A stretch of 28,205 nucleotides of DNA from WRHT01 sp031550525 (GCA_031550525.1 JAVBON010000037.1:1-28205); one strand, 5' to 3'; positions 7,879 through 16,204 are shown, counted from the first letter of the stretch. The notes: generated by a model from the sequence alone, not told the origin. Program-made: numbers and translations.

Positions 7879-8553
7879 ATGAGTAAAAAATATGTTCATA
7901 CTTTGGCCGAAGGGGCTGAAGTACTTGAAGTAAAAGAATTATCACTGAGCAGTCTGGAGGGTTTTACCCTTAACCGCGTTTTCGCCAAACCAACGCACTT
8001 TAAAGGGCGCGATTGCATTGAGGTGCGGTATAACCCTGATACGCCGTTTATAGGCGAAGATCCGCCGGATTTTATATATCTGCCTGATTTGGATTTGCAT
8101 AACGGGGTAATAGAGGTGGATGTGGCGGGCGATATGGCCCCCGGCGCGCCGGGCCTGGCACGCGGTTTTGTGGGTGTGGCTTTTCGCATCACGCCCGACT
8201 TGAAGCACGAGGGCATTTATATTCGACCGGCCAACGGGCGGGCGGAAGATCAAATCCGCCGCAACCACTCCTGCCAGTATTACGCTTTTCCGGATCATCC
8301 CTGGAGCCGCTTGCGCAAGGAAGAGCCTGAAAAGTACGAATCTTACGTGGATTTGGAACTGAATGCCTGGACCAGCCTGCGGGTAGAGTTCCGCGACGGC
8401 AAGGCCCGGTTGTACGTGCATGGCAACAGCCACCCTACGCTGGTGGTGAACGACATGAAAATGGATGCAGCCAGACACGGCTGGGTGGCGTTGTGGCTGG
8501 GCACGGGCACGCTGGCGCATTTCTCCAACCTGAAGATCACCAGGTGGAAGTAA
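7879..8553 (+). CDS. Concanavalin-like fold protein (DUF1080/LamG type)
   Basis: A 224-residue protein with the beta-sandwich pattern of DUF1080-like proteins. Seen in sequence are a paired 'binds and measures' strand set (GRDCIEVRYNP, HNGVIEVDVAGD, ARGFVGVAFRI), the central GIYIRPANGR, and the family-typical late strands WTSLRVEFRDGKARLYVHGN, WVALWLGTGTLAHFSNLKI. Relatives include 3-keto-disaccharide hydrolases and carbohydrate-binding modules; no catalytic residues are assigned here. There is no signal peptide, so it is cytoplasmic, unusual for a sugar-binding sandwich. GGGAGG seven bases before the ATG confirms the start. It is monocistronic and closed by the hairpin at 8609-8638. Confidence 0.7.
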   Translation: MSKKYVHTLAEGAEVLEVKELSLSSLEGFTLNRVFAKPTHFKGRDCIEVRYNPDTPFIGEDPPDFIYLPDLDLHNGVIEVDVAGDMAPGAPGLARGFVGVAFRITPDLKHEGIYIRPANGRAEDQIRRNHSCQYYAFPDHPWSRLRKEEPEKYESYVDLELNAWTSLRVEFRDGKARLYVHGNSHPTLVVNDMKMDAARHGWVALWLGTGTLAHFSNLKITRWK

Positions 8554-8608
8554 AAAATCCGCTTGGCGGGACATGCCAAAAAACATAAACGCGCGCATCG
8601 CGTCAGTA

Positions 8609-8638
8609 GAAGAGGGGCTGTTTGTTCAGCCCCTCTTC
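8609..8638. terminator. Terminator between convergent genes
   Basis: A perfect 12-bp stem (GAAGAGGGGCTG, 8609-8620, with 8627-8638) and TTTGTT loop, between the genes ending at 8553 (+) and 8713 (-). Confidence 0.8.
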
Positions 8639-8712
8639 CATATTCGTCTCAAAGGGCATGATTACTGTCTTACAGAGGTGTTTTGCGCGCCCATGGCCCT
8701 GCGGGGGCATTC

Positions 8713-10074
8713 TTATTCCAGCTCGCCCTTCAGGGTATGCCTGCCGGTACCGGTTATACGCACGTTAACCAGATCGCCCGCCTGTATATGCCGTTCCGGC
8801 GGCACCGCTATATTTACGGAGAACCCGTAAGGGTCTTTGCCGTGCCAGCTTTGATGCGCCACCGCGTTATCCGGCATTTCGTTTTTCAGGCTGCCGCCCT
8901 CAATAATCACAGTGGTATCAGAACCTGTTCTGGCCTCCAGAATGCGGGAGGCGTTTTTGTCCTGCCATGCCTGCAAACGGGCCAGCCTTTGCAGGGCCAG
9001 CTTGTGCGGTATTTTATCGGGCATTTGGCTGGCCCTGGCGCCGGGCCTGTCGGAATATGCAAAGGAGAAGCTGGCCGCGAAATCCGCCTCTTGCATAGCC
9101 GAGAGCGTGGCTTCAAAATCCTCTTCGTCCTCGCCGGGGAAGCCCACAATAATGTCGGTGGAAAGCTGTAAATCCGGCCGCGCCTCGCGCAGGCCGCGCA
9201 CCAGGCTCATATAGCGCCGCAAATCGTATTTGCGGCCCATGGCCTTGAGTATGCGGTCGGAACCGGATTGCAGCGGCAGGTGCAGGCGCGGGGCCAGATT
9301 GGGCAGATCGGCAAAGGCAGCAATCAGTTCCGGGGCCATGTCTTTGGGGTGCGAGGTCATAAAGCGCAGGCGGGCAAGGCCCGGCAAGGCGGCAACTTGG
9401 CGCAGCAAATCCGTAAAGCTGGAGCCGTCGCCTTGCGCATCCTGCCCAAAGGAGTTTACGTTCTGGCCTAGCAGGGTAATCTCGCGCCTGCCGTGCTCCA
9501 GAAGGCTCCGGCATTCTTGCAGAATAGCCGCGGCAGCGCGAGATTTTTGCCTGCCGCGCACAAAAGGCACTATGCAGTAAGCGCAAAAATTGTCGCAGCC
9601 CTGCATGATATTTACAAAAGCCGACGGGCTGGCCGGGGCGGAAAGTATTTTGGGGTCGCGCTCGGTAAATTCTTTTGAAAAATCCAGCAAAGCCAACTTC
9701 TGGCCTGGGTTTTGCGCCAGCATATCAATGGCCGCAGGAGTGGCGGCAATGCCGTCGGTTCCAAATACCAGCCGCAACTCCTTGGAACGGGCGAAAAGCT
9801 TTTCGCCCACCTGCTGGGCCACGCAGCCGCCCACACAGGCCATAATGTCACGTTGCGGGTTGGCTTTGGCCAAAAGGCGTATCTGCCCCAGCTCGGTGTA
9901 GACCTTGTTTTCCGGCTTGTCGCGCACCGAGCAGGTGTTGAGTATGTGAATATCGGCATCCGCGTAAGCGGCTTCAATATAGCCCAAATCCGTGAGCGAG
10001 CGGGCCAGCCAGTCCGAATCGTTAACATTCATCTGGCAGCCGAAAGTGGTTATATGAAAAGTACGTGCAGGCAT
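8713..10074 (-). CDS. miaB: tRNA-2-methylthio-N6-isopentenyladenosine37 synthase MiaB
   Basis: A 453-residue radical-SAM methylthiotransferase that converts i6A37 to ms2i6A37 in tRNAs reading UNN codons. Domain order is complete. The N-terminal UPF0004 domain has the three auxiliary-cluster cysteines C13 (TFGCQMN), C48 (NTCSVRDKPENK) and C84 (GGCVAQQ). The radical-SAM CxxxCxxC is at 160/164/167 (GCDNFCAYCIVPFVRGRQ-SR). A C-terminal TRAM RNA-binding domain ends the protein (about 385-453). The N-terminal sequence VRDKPENKVY is characteristic of MiaB rather than RimO or MtaB. An ATG at 10074 is preferred over a TTG two codons earlier. No strong Shine-Dalgarno sequence is visible. The upstream isopentenyltransferase MiaA is not in the window. 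Confidence 0.95.
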   Translation of the reverse strand: MPARTFHITTFGCQMNVNDSDWLARSLTDLGYIEAAYADADIHILNTCSVRDKPENKVYTELGQIRLLAKANPQRDIMACVGGCVAQQVGEKLFARSKELRLVFGTDGIAATPAAIDMLAQNPGQKLALLDFSKEFTERDPKILSAPASPSAFVNIMQGCDNFCAYCIVPFVRGRQKSRAAAAILQECRSLLEHGRREITLLGQNVNSFGQDAQGDGSSFTDLLRQVAALPGLARLRFMTSHPKDMAPELIAAFADLPNLAPRLHLPLQSGSDRILKAMGRKYDLRRYMSLVRGLREARPDLQLSTDIIVGFPGEDEEDFEATLSAMQEADFAASFSFAYSDRPGARASQMPDKIPHKLALQRLARLQAWQDKNASRILEARTGSDTTVIIEGGSLKNEMPDNAVAHQSWHGKDPYGFSVNIAVPPERHIQAGDLVNVRITGTGRHTLKGELE

Positions 10075-10435
10075 ATGCAAAACTTATCCGCGCCATGCGG
10101 CCGCGCAGGTAAAAATTAAAGGAAATATTACTTCCAACCCAGTCGGTATCAAGGCCTTTCTGCCTACCGCAATTTCAGGCCCGGCGCAATGTCTTTGCGC
10201 TTGTCCGTTATTTGCAGGGCGCGTCAAAACAGCAATACGCCAGAAAAACCTTTGTCTCAAAGGCCTGCTGCCGCTCACAGGCCTTGCTTCAGCTCCGCGC
10301 CGACTCCGGCGAAAAATACAACCCGAATTATAAATTTTCGCAATTGACATAAGTGTTATAGGAGACTACCTATTATTGCAGAGTTAACAAGTACGATTTT
10401 AACATATTTATTTTTAAGGATATAAGGCTAAAATT
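10075..10435. other. Divergent region between miaB and the OsmC-type gene
   Basis: About 360 bases without a gene. It contains an 8-bp stem (AAGGCCTG 10260-10267 with CAGGCCTT 10278-10285) and the AT-rich promoter region described at 10344-10376. Nothing else is recognised. Confidence 0.5.
10344..10376 (+). promoter_or_regulatory. Putative promoter with operator-like dyads for the OsmC-type gene
   Basis: A consensus TTGACA (10344-10349) is followed by two small dyads: ATAA-GTG-TTAT (10349-10359) and ATAGG-AGACTA-CCTAT (10358-10373). The best -10 candidates (TACCTA at 17 bases, TATTAT at 21 bases) are imperfect, which fits an activated or redox-controlled promoter. Inference only. Confidence 0.4.
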
Positions 10436-10930
10436 ATGGATCTGACAGTCACATACAACAAGAAGGGCAACCGGCAGTTAATGGAGCTTGAATCGCAATG
10501 CATGGACGACATTGAGATAGATTACACCAATATTCCCGAAGGCGAGCGCGGCGGCGCGGCCAAACAGCTTTTGGCGGCATCGGTGCTTAACTGTTTTGCC
10601 AGCGCCTTTGCCAAGGCCCTTGAGGTGCGCGGCGCGCATTATGAAAAAATTACCGGCAAAGCCACCCTGCACGTTGGCCTGAACGAGCGCAAGCAGGCCC
10701 GCGTGCTTGGCATAGATATAGATGTGGCCGCGCATATGCCCGAAGAATTCGCTGATATTTTTGATCGCGTAACCAAGGTTATGCGCCACGGCTGTCTTAT
10801 CTCCGCTTCCCTCGAGCCTGCCATGGCCATAAGCTACGACATGCGGCACATCTGCGCCGGCGAATGCTCGCTGGAGTTTAACAGCGAGGAACACGCCGTG
10901 CATTACGCCCCTGCCGGGCAGGCGCAATAA
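10436..10930 (+). CDS. OsmC/Ohr-family protein
   Basis: A 164-residue protein of the OsmC fold. The two redox cysteines of the family are present: C53 in the long central helix (AKQLLAASVLNCFASAF) and C120 in MRHGCLISASLEPAM. OsmC/Ohr proteins are dimeric thiol peroxidases that reduce organic hydroperoxides; OsmC-like cousins also appear in sulfur and thiol metabolism. The typical YcaO/OsmC SP-x-x-LL motif is replaced here by GGAAKQLL, so a divergent subgroup is likely. AAGG at 10424-10427 sits eight bases before the ATG. It is a single gene with its own promoter region and a terminator at 10970-11007. Further cysteines near the C-terminus (HICAGECS) could add metal or redox chemistry. Confidence 0.8.
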   Translation: MDLTVTYNKKGNRQLMELESQCMDDIEIDYTNIPEGERGGAAKQLLAASVLNCFASAFAKALEVRGAHYEKITGKATLHVGLNERKQARVLGIDIDVAAHMPEEFADIFDRVTKVMRHGCLISASLEPAMAISYDMRHICAGECSLEFNSEEHAVHYAPAGQAQ

Positions 10931-10969
10931 TGCGGTAAGCTGCCTCGCCTAAATTGAAAAAATGCGAGA

Positions 10970-11007
10970 GAGGGAAAGGAGCCATTTTCAATGGGTTTCT
11001 TTCCCTC
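10970..11007 (+). terminator. Terminator of the OsmC-type gene
   Basis: A 9-bp outer stem (GAGGGAAAG 10970-10978 with 10999-11007) encloses a second 5-bp stem (CCATT/AATGG, 10982-10994). Only a modest T-rich tail (ATCTCTTATT) follows. Just after it, 11012-11045 resembles part of the interior of the repeat at 12941-13118 (ATTCGCCGCGTCC against ATTCGGCGCGTCC). Confidence 0.6.
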
Positions 11008-11234
11008 ATCTCTTATTCGCCGCGTCCTGCGGCTCACTTCTCCGGGCGCTTTTAATACGTTAAGGCCTCCAGTTTCCATTTTTATGCAGAATCGCCGCGC
11101 TCTCACCACTTATCTTCCTCAACTTTTTATAACGTTATTATTGTAACTATTTTCAACCATGCATTAATACAAAAATACTGGTCTATTTTGTCCTGAGGCA
11201 CTATATTAATATCAGATACCAAAAGGAGGATAAA

Positions 11235-11456
11235 ATGGCCAAGAAACTTTGCATATACGGCATACAAGGCACGCCGGACTGTCAGCAGACCCTTACCAGC
11301 CTGGTGCAGACCGCCACGGGCATTGAAGAGGCGCGTATAAATATGGCTACCGGCGAGATAACTTACGGCCCTGCCCCCTGCCCCGTAAATACCGCCAAGT
11401 TACGCAAAGCGGTGGAAGATGCGGGTTACCGGCTGGAAGAAATTGAAGAGGAATAA
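11235..11456 (+). CDS. Small HMA-fold (heavy-metal-associated-like) protein
   Basis: A 73-residue protein with the beta-alpha-beta-beta-alpha-beta pattern of HMA domains: KLCIYGI / TPDCQQTLTSLVQTATG / IEEARINMATGEITYG / TAKLRKAVEDAGYRLEEIE. The metal loop is altered. The canonical GMxCxxC is replaced by GIQGTPDC, leaving one cysteine (C16) there, with C6 in strand 1 and C49 after strand 3. This suggests a divergent metal or thiol carrier rather than a standard copper chaperone. AAGGAGGA at 11223-11230 gives a very strong ribosome binding site. The NMATGEITYGPAPC core is shared, in register, with the protein at 27572-27811. Monocistronic, with a GC-rich terminator at 11596-11628. Confidence 0.75.
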   Translation: MAKKLCIYGIQGTPDCQQTLTSLVQTATGIEEARINMATGEITYGPAPCPVNTAKLRKAVEDAGYRLEEIEEE

Positions 11457-11595
11457 GGACCGGCTGGATGAATATTTGCCGCAAGGCTGAAAATGGAGCG
11501 GTAAAATACTCTTGGGCTTTACTTAAAATGATGGCTGCAATTATTCGGCTGCGCCGCGATTAAAGCGGCATGCGTTCATTAAACTTGCCTTTTGT

Positions 11596-11628
11596 ACCGG
11601 CCCGGCGCAAATTACGCGCCGGGCCGGT
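11596..11628 (+). terminator. Strong GC-rich terminator
   Basis: A perfect 13-bp stem (11596-11608 with 11616-11628), an AAATTAC loop and a following TTATTTTAT tract; it serves the HMA-fold gene. Confidence 0.9.
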
Positions 11629-11735
11629 TTATTTTATGCAAATTGCTGGTCAAGGGGGCCGTAACAGCGCCTCCACGGTCCCGCCCGCTATATAGCTCTC
11701 CAGCCAAAACATGTTGTGCTTGGGCGATACTGGCC

Positions 11736-11798
11736 CCACTCGCGGGGCTTGGGGCGGCCCCCGGATCGCATAAATCCGGCTTCATCCACTATGCATTT
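11736..11798 (+). repeat. Dispersed repeat, copy B
   Basis: About 63 bases align with 13054-13118: CCAC, GCGGGG, GGGGCGGC, CGGATC, AAATCCGGCTTCATCC, CTATGC, TTT in the same order with few changes. Its last part also matches the right arm of copy A. No left inverted arm is clear nearby, so this is a half element. Confidence 0.7.
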
Positions 11799-11910
11799 GC
11801 CAGACGCTTGGCTGGCTGGTGGCGCAAGCAAAATTATTTTGTTATATCCGGCTGGCAACACATTTTCAGCGGCTTGCGCATTGCATGCCCGCCCTTCATA
11901 AGGAGATTTC

Positions 11911-12939
11911 ATGAAAAAACTGTTCCTCATCCTGCTGTGCTGCGTCTGCCTTGGCGGTGGGCACAGCCCCTTTGCCTTTGGCGCGGCAGGCGCTTCCATA
12001 TCCAAAAGCATGACCGGAGACCAGTTGGCCGAGGCCGGCAACAAATTGAGCTATTACGCGCAGGTGCTTAACGACTACATGACCATGAAGTTTGACGCGG
12101 CCATAGAAGACCGCATTATAGCCACGGAGAAATGGCATAAAGACCTCAAGGATAACGACCCCTACAATAACAGCCCACAGCCGTTTTTTCGCCAGCAGTC
12201 CAGCGGTTTCGGCTCGCGTTTTGACCGCGCCATGGAAAATAACGGTAAAACCGAGCTTCGGCTGGATCCGGCGGATAAAGCCATGAGCGGCATTGCGGAA
12301 ATATACCCCCGCCTGCTGGGCAAGATGAAAACGCTGGATCAATACTACCAGCGCCAAGATTATCAGGACGACAAATACGTAAAAAGCGAAAGGCTGACCA
12401 AAGAGCTGGAGCAGGATCTGGTAGCCCTGCGCAAATCGCGTGATGAGTTGGACAAGGCTTTTGATCAGCTATCTGCCGCTTACGCGCAGGTGGCTTTGGA
12501 GCGTTTTGAAAAAGCCAACGGCAAAAAACTGTTCTGGTTGCACGGCTCGCTTATGCTGGAGGCAAAAAAGCTACTGTTGGCAGCCCCGGCGGATATGAAG
12601 GATTTTAAACTGGAAGCCTTTGACGCGCAGTTTAAAAAATTCAAAGAAATTACCGATCAGTATGAAGAATATATAAACACGGCTGGTGATAAGCTGCGGC
12701 AGGAAGCCAACGGCAAGATAAAGCCGGACTGGATTTCGGAATACATTAACGCCGCCCGCACCATAATGGGCGCCAAGCGCGAAGACGTGCCGCGCCGCTA
12801 CGCCAACACGGTGGAAACGCTGTATACTTATTACAGAAATATGGCTGTCAACTCCAACGAGATAACCTTCTCCAACCCGCCGGATTACCCGCGCTGGGCC
12901 GTAAAACTCATTTATTTGACCCCGCCCAGTAAAGATTAG
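11911..12939 (+). CDS. YiiG/DUF3829-family exported protein
   Basis: A 342-residue exported protein. The N-terminus is a signal peptide (MKKLFLILLCCVCLGGG, with probable cleavage near AFG-AAG). A lipobox is not convincing, though cysteines lie in the hydrophobic core. The body is helical and matches the DUF3829/YiiG family: the stretch LDQYYQRQDYQDDKYVKSER corresponds to the family's MDKYYTQENYKDD segment of E. coli YiiG as I remember it. A later predicted helical segment carries the conserved YINAARTIMGAKR. No biochemical function is established for the family; a periplasmic or envelope role is likely. AAGGAG precedes the start. It runs toward the tctA gene, and the gap between them is entirely repeat DNA. 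Confidence 0.78.
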   Translation: MKKLFLILLCCVCLGGGHSPFAFGAAGASISKSMTGDQLAEAGNKLSYYAQVLNDYMTMKFDAAIEDRIIATEKWHKDLKDNDPYNNSPQPFFRQQSSGFGSRFDRAMENNGKTELRLDPADKAMSGIAEIYPRLLGKMKTLDQYYQRQDYQDDKYVKSERLTKELEQDLVALRKSRDELDKAFDQLSAAYAQVALERFEKANGKKLFWLHGSLMLEAKKLLLAAPADMKDFKLEAFDAQFKKFKEITDQYEEYINTAGDKLRQEANGKIKPDWISEYINAARTIMGAKREDVPRRYANTVETLYTYYRNMAVNSNEITFSNPPDYPRWAVKLIYLTPPSKD

Positions 12940-12940
12940 C

Positions 12941-13118
12941 GGATGAAGCCGGATTTGTTTGGGTCTGGGCTGATTCGGCGCGTCCCGTGCCTCACCCCTG
13001 CGGTGCGCTCGCGTGGCTCGCGTCCAATTTCGCTTTCCTGCGAAATTGTCACACCACCTTGCGGGGTACGGGGCGGCGCCCCGGATCTTACAAATCTGGC
13101 TTCATCCTCTATGCCTTT
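12941..13118. repeat. Dispersed repeat, full-length copy C with terminal inverted repeats
   Basis: GGATGAAGCCGGATTTGT (12941-12958) is the inverse complement, with one mismatch, of 13090-13107. Between lie internal dyads AATTTCGC/GCGAAATT (13026-13047) and GGGGC-GGC-GCCCC (13070-13082), and the tail runs to 13118, two bases short of the tctA stop codon. The element fills the whole gap between two convergent genes and can act as a terminator for both. It has no coding capacity; its mobility, if any, would depend on enzymes elsewhere. Confidence 0.7.
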
Positions 13119-13119
13119 C

Positions 13120-14604
13120 TCACTTCTTTTTAAACATCACCCAACAGCGTGTAACCACCAGCAGCACGCAGGCAACAAGCAGCACCATGCTTACGGGGCG
13201 GTGTATTATAAAGCTTAAATCGCTGTGTACCTGAAAAGCCTCGCGCATGCGCGTTTCCAAAATAGGCCCCAGCACCACGCCCATTACCAGGTTTATTACC
13301 GGCCAGTGCGACTTTAGCAGGTAATAGCCCACCAGCCCGAAGGCGAGGGATACCACTATGTCCAGCGCCATGGAGTTCATGCTGTATATGCCCACCAGCG
13401 AGAGAATGCCCACCACGGCGGCCAGTATGGTGTTGGGCACCCGCACGATCATGGCAAAGGGGCGCAGGCAGAAGATAAGCAGCGCGAGGCATACTATGTT
13501 GATGAAAAAAAGCGAAACGTACAGGGTGTTGATAAGCGCCGGTTCCTTTACCAGCAGCAAGGGGCCGGGGAAAATTCCGTTTACGGTGAACACCATAAGC
13601 AGCAGGGCGGCCGTGCCGTCGCCGGGTATGCCCAGGGTGAGGAGGGGCACCATGGTCCCGGCGGGCACGGCGTTGTTGGCGGATTCGGCGCCTATGCAGC
13701 CTTCCACCATGCCAGAGCCGAATTTTTCCGGCTCCTTGGAGATTTTTCTGGCAGTCTCATAGCCGAGGTAAGAGGCCAAAATAGCCCCGGTGCCTGGCAG
13801 CACGCCAATCATGGTGCCTACAAAACCGGAGGCGATCATGGTTTTCCAGTGTCTGAAGGTTTGCAGAATCATTGAAAAATCCAAAGTGCTTTTGGAGAGA
13901 TTAAGCGAATTGGTCTGCAAAATGCGTTGCTCGGTAAGCAACAAGGCCTGCCCTATGCCGAACAGCCCGAGGCAAATGGAGGGTATGGGCAGCCCGTTAA
14001 AAAGCTCTAAAATACCAAAGGTATAGCGGTCTGAATAAGTTGAAGAATCCACACCTATGGTGGCAAGCCACAGCCCCAGGCCCATAAGCATTATGGAGCG
14101 CATCATGGTTTCTTTTTTACCTGTAAGCACCACCAGCAGTATGCCGAACAGCGTGGAGAAAAAATACTCCCAAGGCCCGAATTCAACGGTCAGGGCGGCC
14201 AGCATGGGGGCCAGCACTATCAGCAGCAGTACGCTGAGCATACCGCCGGAAAAGGAGCCCATTATCACGCCGGAGAGGGCCTTTTGCGACTCGCCCCGCT
14301 GGGTGAGCGGGAAACCGTCAAAAGATGTTACCAGCGAGGCAGGTACGCCAGGCGTGCGAATAAGCACGGCCGGAATGCCGCCGCCAAAATACCCGCCGCA
14401 AAATACGCCCAAGAGCAGCGAAAGGGCCAGCGAGGGCGACATGGAAAAACTCAAGGGCATAAGAATAACCATGCCCACCATGGGCCCAAGGCCGGGCAAC
14501 ACGCCCACGATAATGCCTATTACCGAGCCCGCCAGCAGCACAAAAAGGTTGGTAGGGTCCATAGCCCCCACAAAGCCCATCCACAAATTACCCAGGTCAA
14601 ACAT
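13120..14604 (-). CDS. tctA: Tripartite tricarboxylate transporter large permease TctA
   Basis: A 494-residue polytopic membrane protein with about twelve hydrophobic segments. The two family repeats are clear: VGVLPGLGPMVGMVILMPLS near the N-terminus, and GVLPGTGAILASYLGYETAR followed by GAESANNAVPAGTMVPLLTL and GIPGDGTAALLLMVF in the middle. TctA forms the sodium- or proton-driven translocation channel for carboxylates delivered by the periplasmic TctC protein. The start at 14604 is set by GGGAGGAA, which overlaps the end of tctB; one base separates the two genes. The last gene of a four-gene operon starting with the arylsulfotransferase-like protein 2; repeat copy C follows its stop. Confidence 0.94.
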   Translation of the reverse strand: MFDLGNLWMGFVGAMDPTNLFVLLAGSVIGIIVGVLPGLGPMVGMVILMPLSFSMSPSLALSLLLGVFCGGYFGGGIPAVLIRTPGVPASLVTSFDGFPLTQRGESQKALSGVIMGSFSGGMLSVLLLIVLAPMLAALTVEFGPWEYFFSTLFGILLVVLTGKKETMMRSIMLMGLGLWLATIGVDSSTYSDRYTFGILELFNGLPIPSICLGLFGIGQALLLTEQRILQTNSLNLSKSTLDFSMILQTFRHWKTMIASGFVGTMIGVLPGTGAILASYLGYETARKISKEPEKFGSGMVEGCIGAESANNAVPAGTMVPLLTLGIPGDGTAALLLMVFTVNGIFPGPLLLVKEPALINTLYVSLFFINIVCLALLIFCLRPFAMIVRVPNTILAAVVGILSLVGIYSMNSMALDIVVSLAFGLVGYYLLKSHWPVINLVMGVVLGPILETRMREAFQVHSDLSFIIHRPVSMVLLVACVLLVVTRCWVMFKKK

Positions 14605-14605
14605 G

Positions 14606-15118
14606 CTAGTTTCCTCCCAGGAGCGAGTTGATAAGCGGCGGCGGAAAATAGATGTCGAGCAGAAAGACGAATACAAACCAAACCACCAGAGTAACCGTGC
14701 CGGAAATAATCAGGGCCGATTTTTTATGCCCGTACATAAAAAGGCCTATGCCGAGCAGAATGAACACTGTTGGCGACACTCCAATCAGTAAAAGGCAAGG
14801 CAAAAAGGCCAGCAGAACCAGCAGCATTTTGGCGGAAGACCTCTTCAGCTTTAAAAAAGACAGCACAGCGGACGGGGAAAAACCGTGCGAACTGATAATG
14901 CGCCAGGCCGAGGGGAGCGAAGAGAGCACGCACACGCCCAAAGTGAGCAGTGGAAAAATAAGCGGGCCGCTGCTCCAATGGCGGTCGCCTTTAACCACGA
15001 TTAAGCGGTCGTTGAAAATAATAAGCAACAGACAAAACAAGCCCAGCAGAAACAAACCCGTATCATGCGGCTTGATTTTCAATTTGTCGCTTTTAGCCTG
15101 CTTGTTAAGCTCTTCCAT
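14606..15118 (-). CDS. tctB: Tripartite tricarboxylate transporter small permease TctB
   Basis: A 170-residue membrane protein with four hydrophobic segments (about 20-40, 52-70, 95-125, 133-155), the TctB plan. A polar N-terminus (MEELNKQAKSDKLK) and a conserved-looking central segment (SSGPLIFPLLTLGVCVLS) match TctB-family proteins. TctB is the small accessory subunit of the transporter. GGGAG stands six bases before the ATG. It sits between tctC and tctA, separated from tctC by a stable hairpin that probably sets the ratio of receptor to permease. Confidence 0.88.
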   Translation of the reverse strand: MEELNKQAKSDKLKIKPHDTGLFLLGLFCLLLIIFNDRLIVVKGDRHWSSGPLIFPLLTLGVCVLSSLPSAWRIISSHGFSPSAVLSFLKLKRSSAKMLLVLLAFLPCLLLIGVSPTVFILLGIGLFMYGHKKSALIISGTVTLVVWFVFVFLLDIYFPPPLINSLLGGN

Positions 15119-15159
15119 ACTTCACTCCCGCTTATCCGGTTACTGCATTTATGGTTTGG

Positions 15160-15193
15160 CCCGCCGCCGGAAAAAACGCTTTCCGGCGGCGGG
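15160..15193 (-). promoter_or_regulatory. Intercistronic stem-loop between tctC and tctB
   Basis: A perfect 14-bp GC-rich stem (15160-15173 with 15180-15193) with a 6-base loop. Read on the transcribed strand it is followed by CCAAACC rather than uridines, so it is more likely an mRNA-stabilising 3' end for tctC or a partial attenuator than a full terminator. Confidence 0.7.
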
Positions 15194-15200
15194 GAACAAT

Positions 15201-16178
15201 CTATTTAATCATGCCGAGTTCTTTCATAAGCTTTTCATACTGCGCAAATTCGCGCGCGTATTGCTCTTTGGCCGCCTGCGAAGTGCCAGCCTCCGGCATA
15301 ACGCCCATTTTGTTCATCATTTCCATCATCTTGGGGCTGGTAAAGCACTTGGTAAAGGCCGCGCGGAATTTTTCCGCCACTGCCGGGTCGGTACCCACCG
15401 GAGCCCACAGCCCGGCCCAAATAGCGTAGGCCGGCCCAAAACCCTGCTCGGCCACGGTAGGCACGTCGGGGAAGGCCGTGGAGCGGTGCGGCAGCAGCAT
15501 GGCCAGCACTTTAATATCGCCCTTTTCCACATAGTCGCGCAGGGGCGCGGCCGCGCCAATCATCACGTCCACGCTTTTTTGCAGCAGCACCAGCGGGCTT
15601 AAATCCTGAAAAGTTATGGTCTTCCACGGGAATTTGCCTTCAGAGGCAATATTCATGGCCATCAGGTAGCGTATGTCGCCCACGCCGCCGTCGCCCAGGC
15701 GCACTTCGTTCTTGCGGGCGTAAGCTGCCAGCTCGGTCAGGTTGTTGTACGGGGCCGAGGCCAGGGCGGAAAGCGCGGTGGAGTTGTAATACAGCACGCT
15801 CAGGGCGTTCAGGTCTTTCTGCTTATAGGGCGCATTGCCCAGCAAAATCTGGCTGATGGTGGGTCCTATGGGCGATATGCCGAAGGTGTAGCCGTCCGGC
15901 CGGGCGCGAATAAACTCGTTGGTGCCTATAACGCCGCCGCCGCCGGTTTTGTTGATTATTTTAACCGGCACGCCCAGCTCGGCCTGCAAATCCGGCAGCA
16001 TGGCCGTTACCAGGGTCGTGGCGGTATCTCCGGCCGGAGGCCATGGTATGACTATTTGAATGGGCTTGCTCGGCCAGGCTGCGGCCAGCGCCGAGCCGGC
16101 GGCTAGCGCGCCGGTGAGGATTAAAACTGCGAAAGCGCAGCAGAACAGTGAAAAACGTAGCCCGTTGTTTTTACGCAT
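15201..16178 (-). CDS. tctC: Tripartite tricarboxylate transporter periplasmic receptor TctC (Bug family)
   Basis: A 325-residue periplasmic solute-binding protein. The signal peptide is clear (basic MRKNNGLR, a hydrophobic core, cleavage at ALA-A near residue 33). Family motifs follow: WPSKPIQIVIPWPPAGDTAT, the ligand-loop GGGGVIGTNEFIRARPDGYT, and the late DVPTVAEQGFG. Bug proteins bind carboxylates (citrate, aromatic acids, amino acids and others) through backbone loops and water, so the ligand cannot be told from sequence. AAGGAG six bases before the ATG is a near-perfect ribosome binding site. It directly follows the arylsulfotransferase-like gene (26-base gap), which suggests the imported carboxylate is chemically linked to sulfate or phenol transfer. 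Confidence 0.93.
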   Translation of the reverse strand: MRKNNGLRFSLFCCAFAVLILTGALAAGSALAAAWPSKPIQIVIPWPPAGDTATTLVTAMLPDLQAELGVPVKIINKTGGGGVIGTNEFIRARPDGYTFGISPIGPTISQILLGNAPYKQKDLNALSVLYYNSTALSALASAPYNNLTELAAYARKNEVRLGDGGVGDIRYLMAMNIASEGKFPWKTITFQDLSPLVLLQKSVDVMIGAAAPLRDYVEKGDIKVLAMLLPHRSTAFPDVPTVAEQGFGPAYAIWAGLWAPVGTDPAVAEKFRAAFTKCFTSPKMMEMMNKMGVMPEAGTSQAAKEQYAREFAQYEKLMKELGMIK

Positions 16179-16204
16179 GGTAAACTCCTTACTGCTTATA
16201 CATA

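Larger units (their letters stand above)
11457..11910. other. Gene-free region with terminator and repeat copy B
   Basis: About 450 bases with no credible gene. It holds the terminator at 11596-11628 and repeat copy B at 11736-11798, and it ends in AAGGAG, the ribosome binding site of the gene at 11911. Confidence 0.6.
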
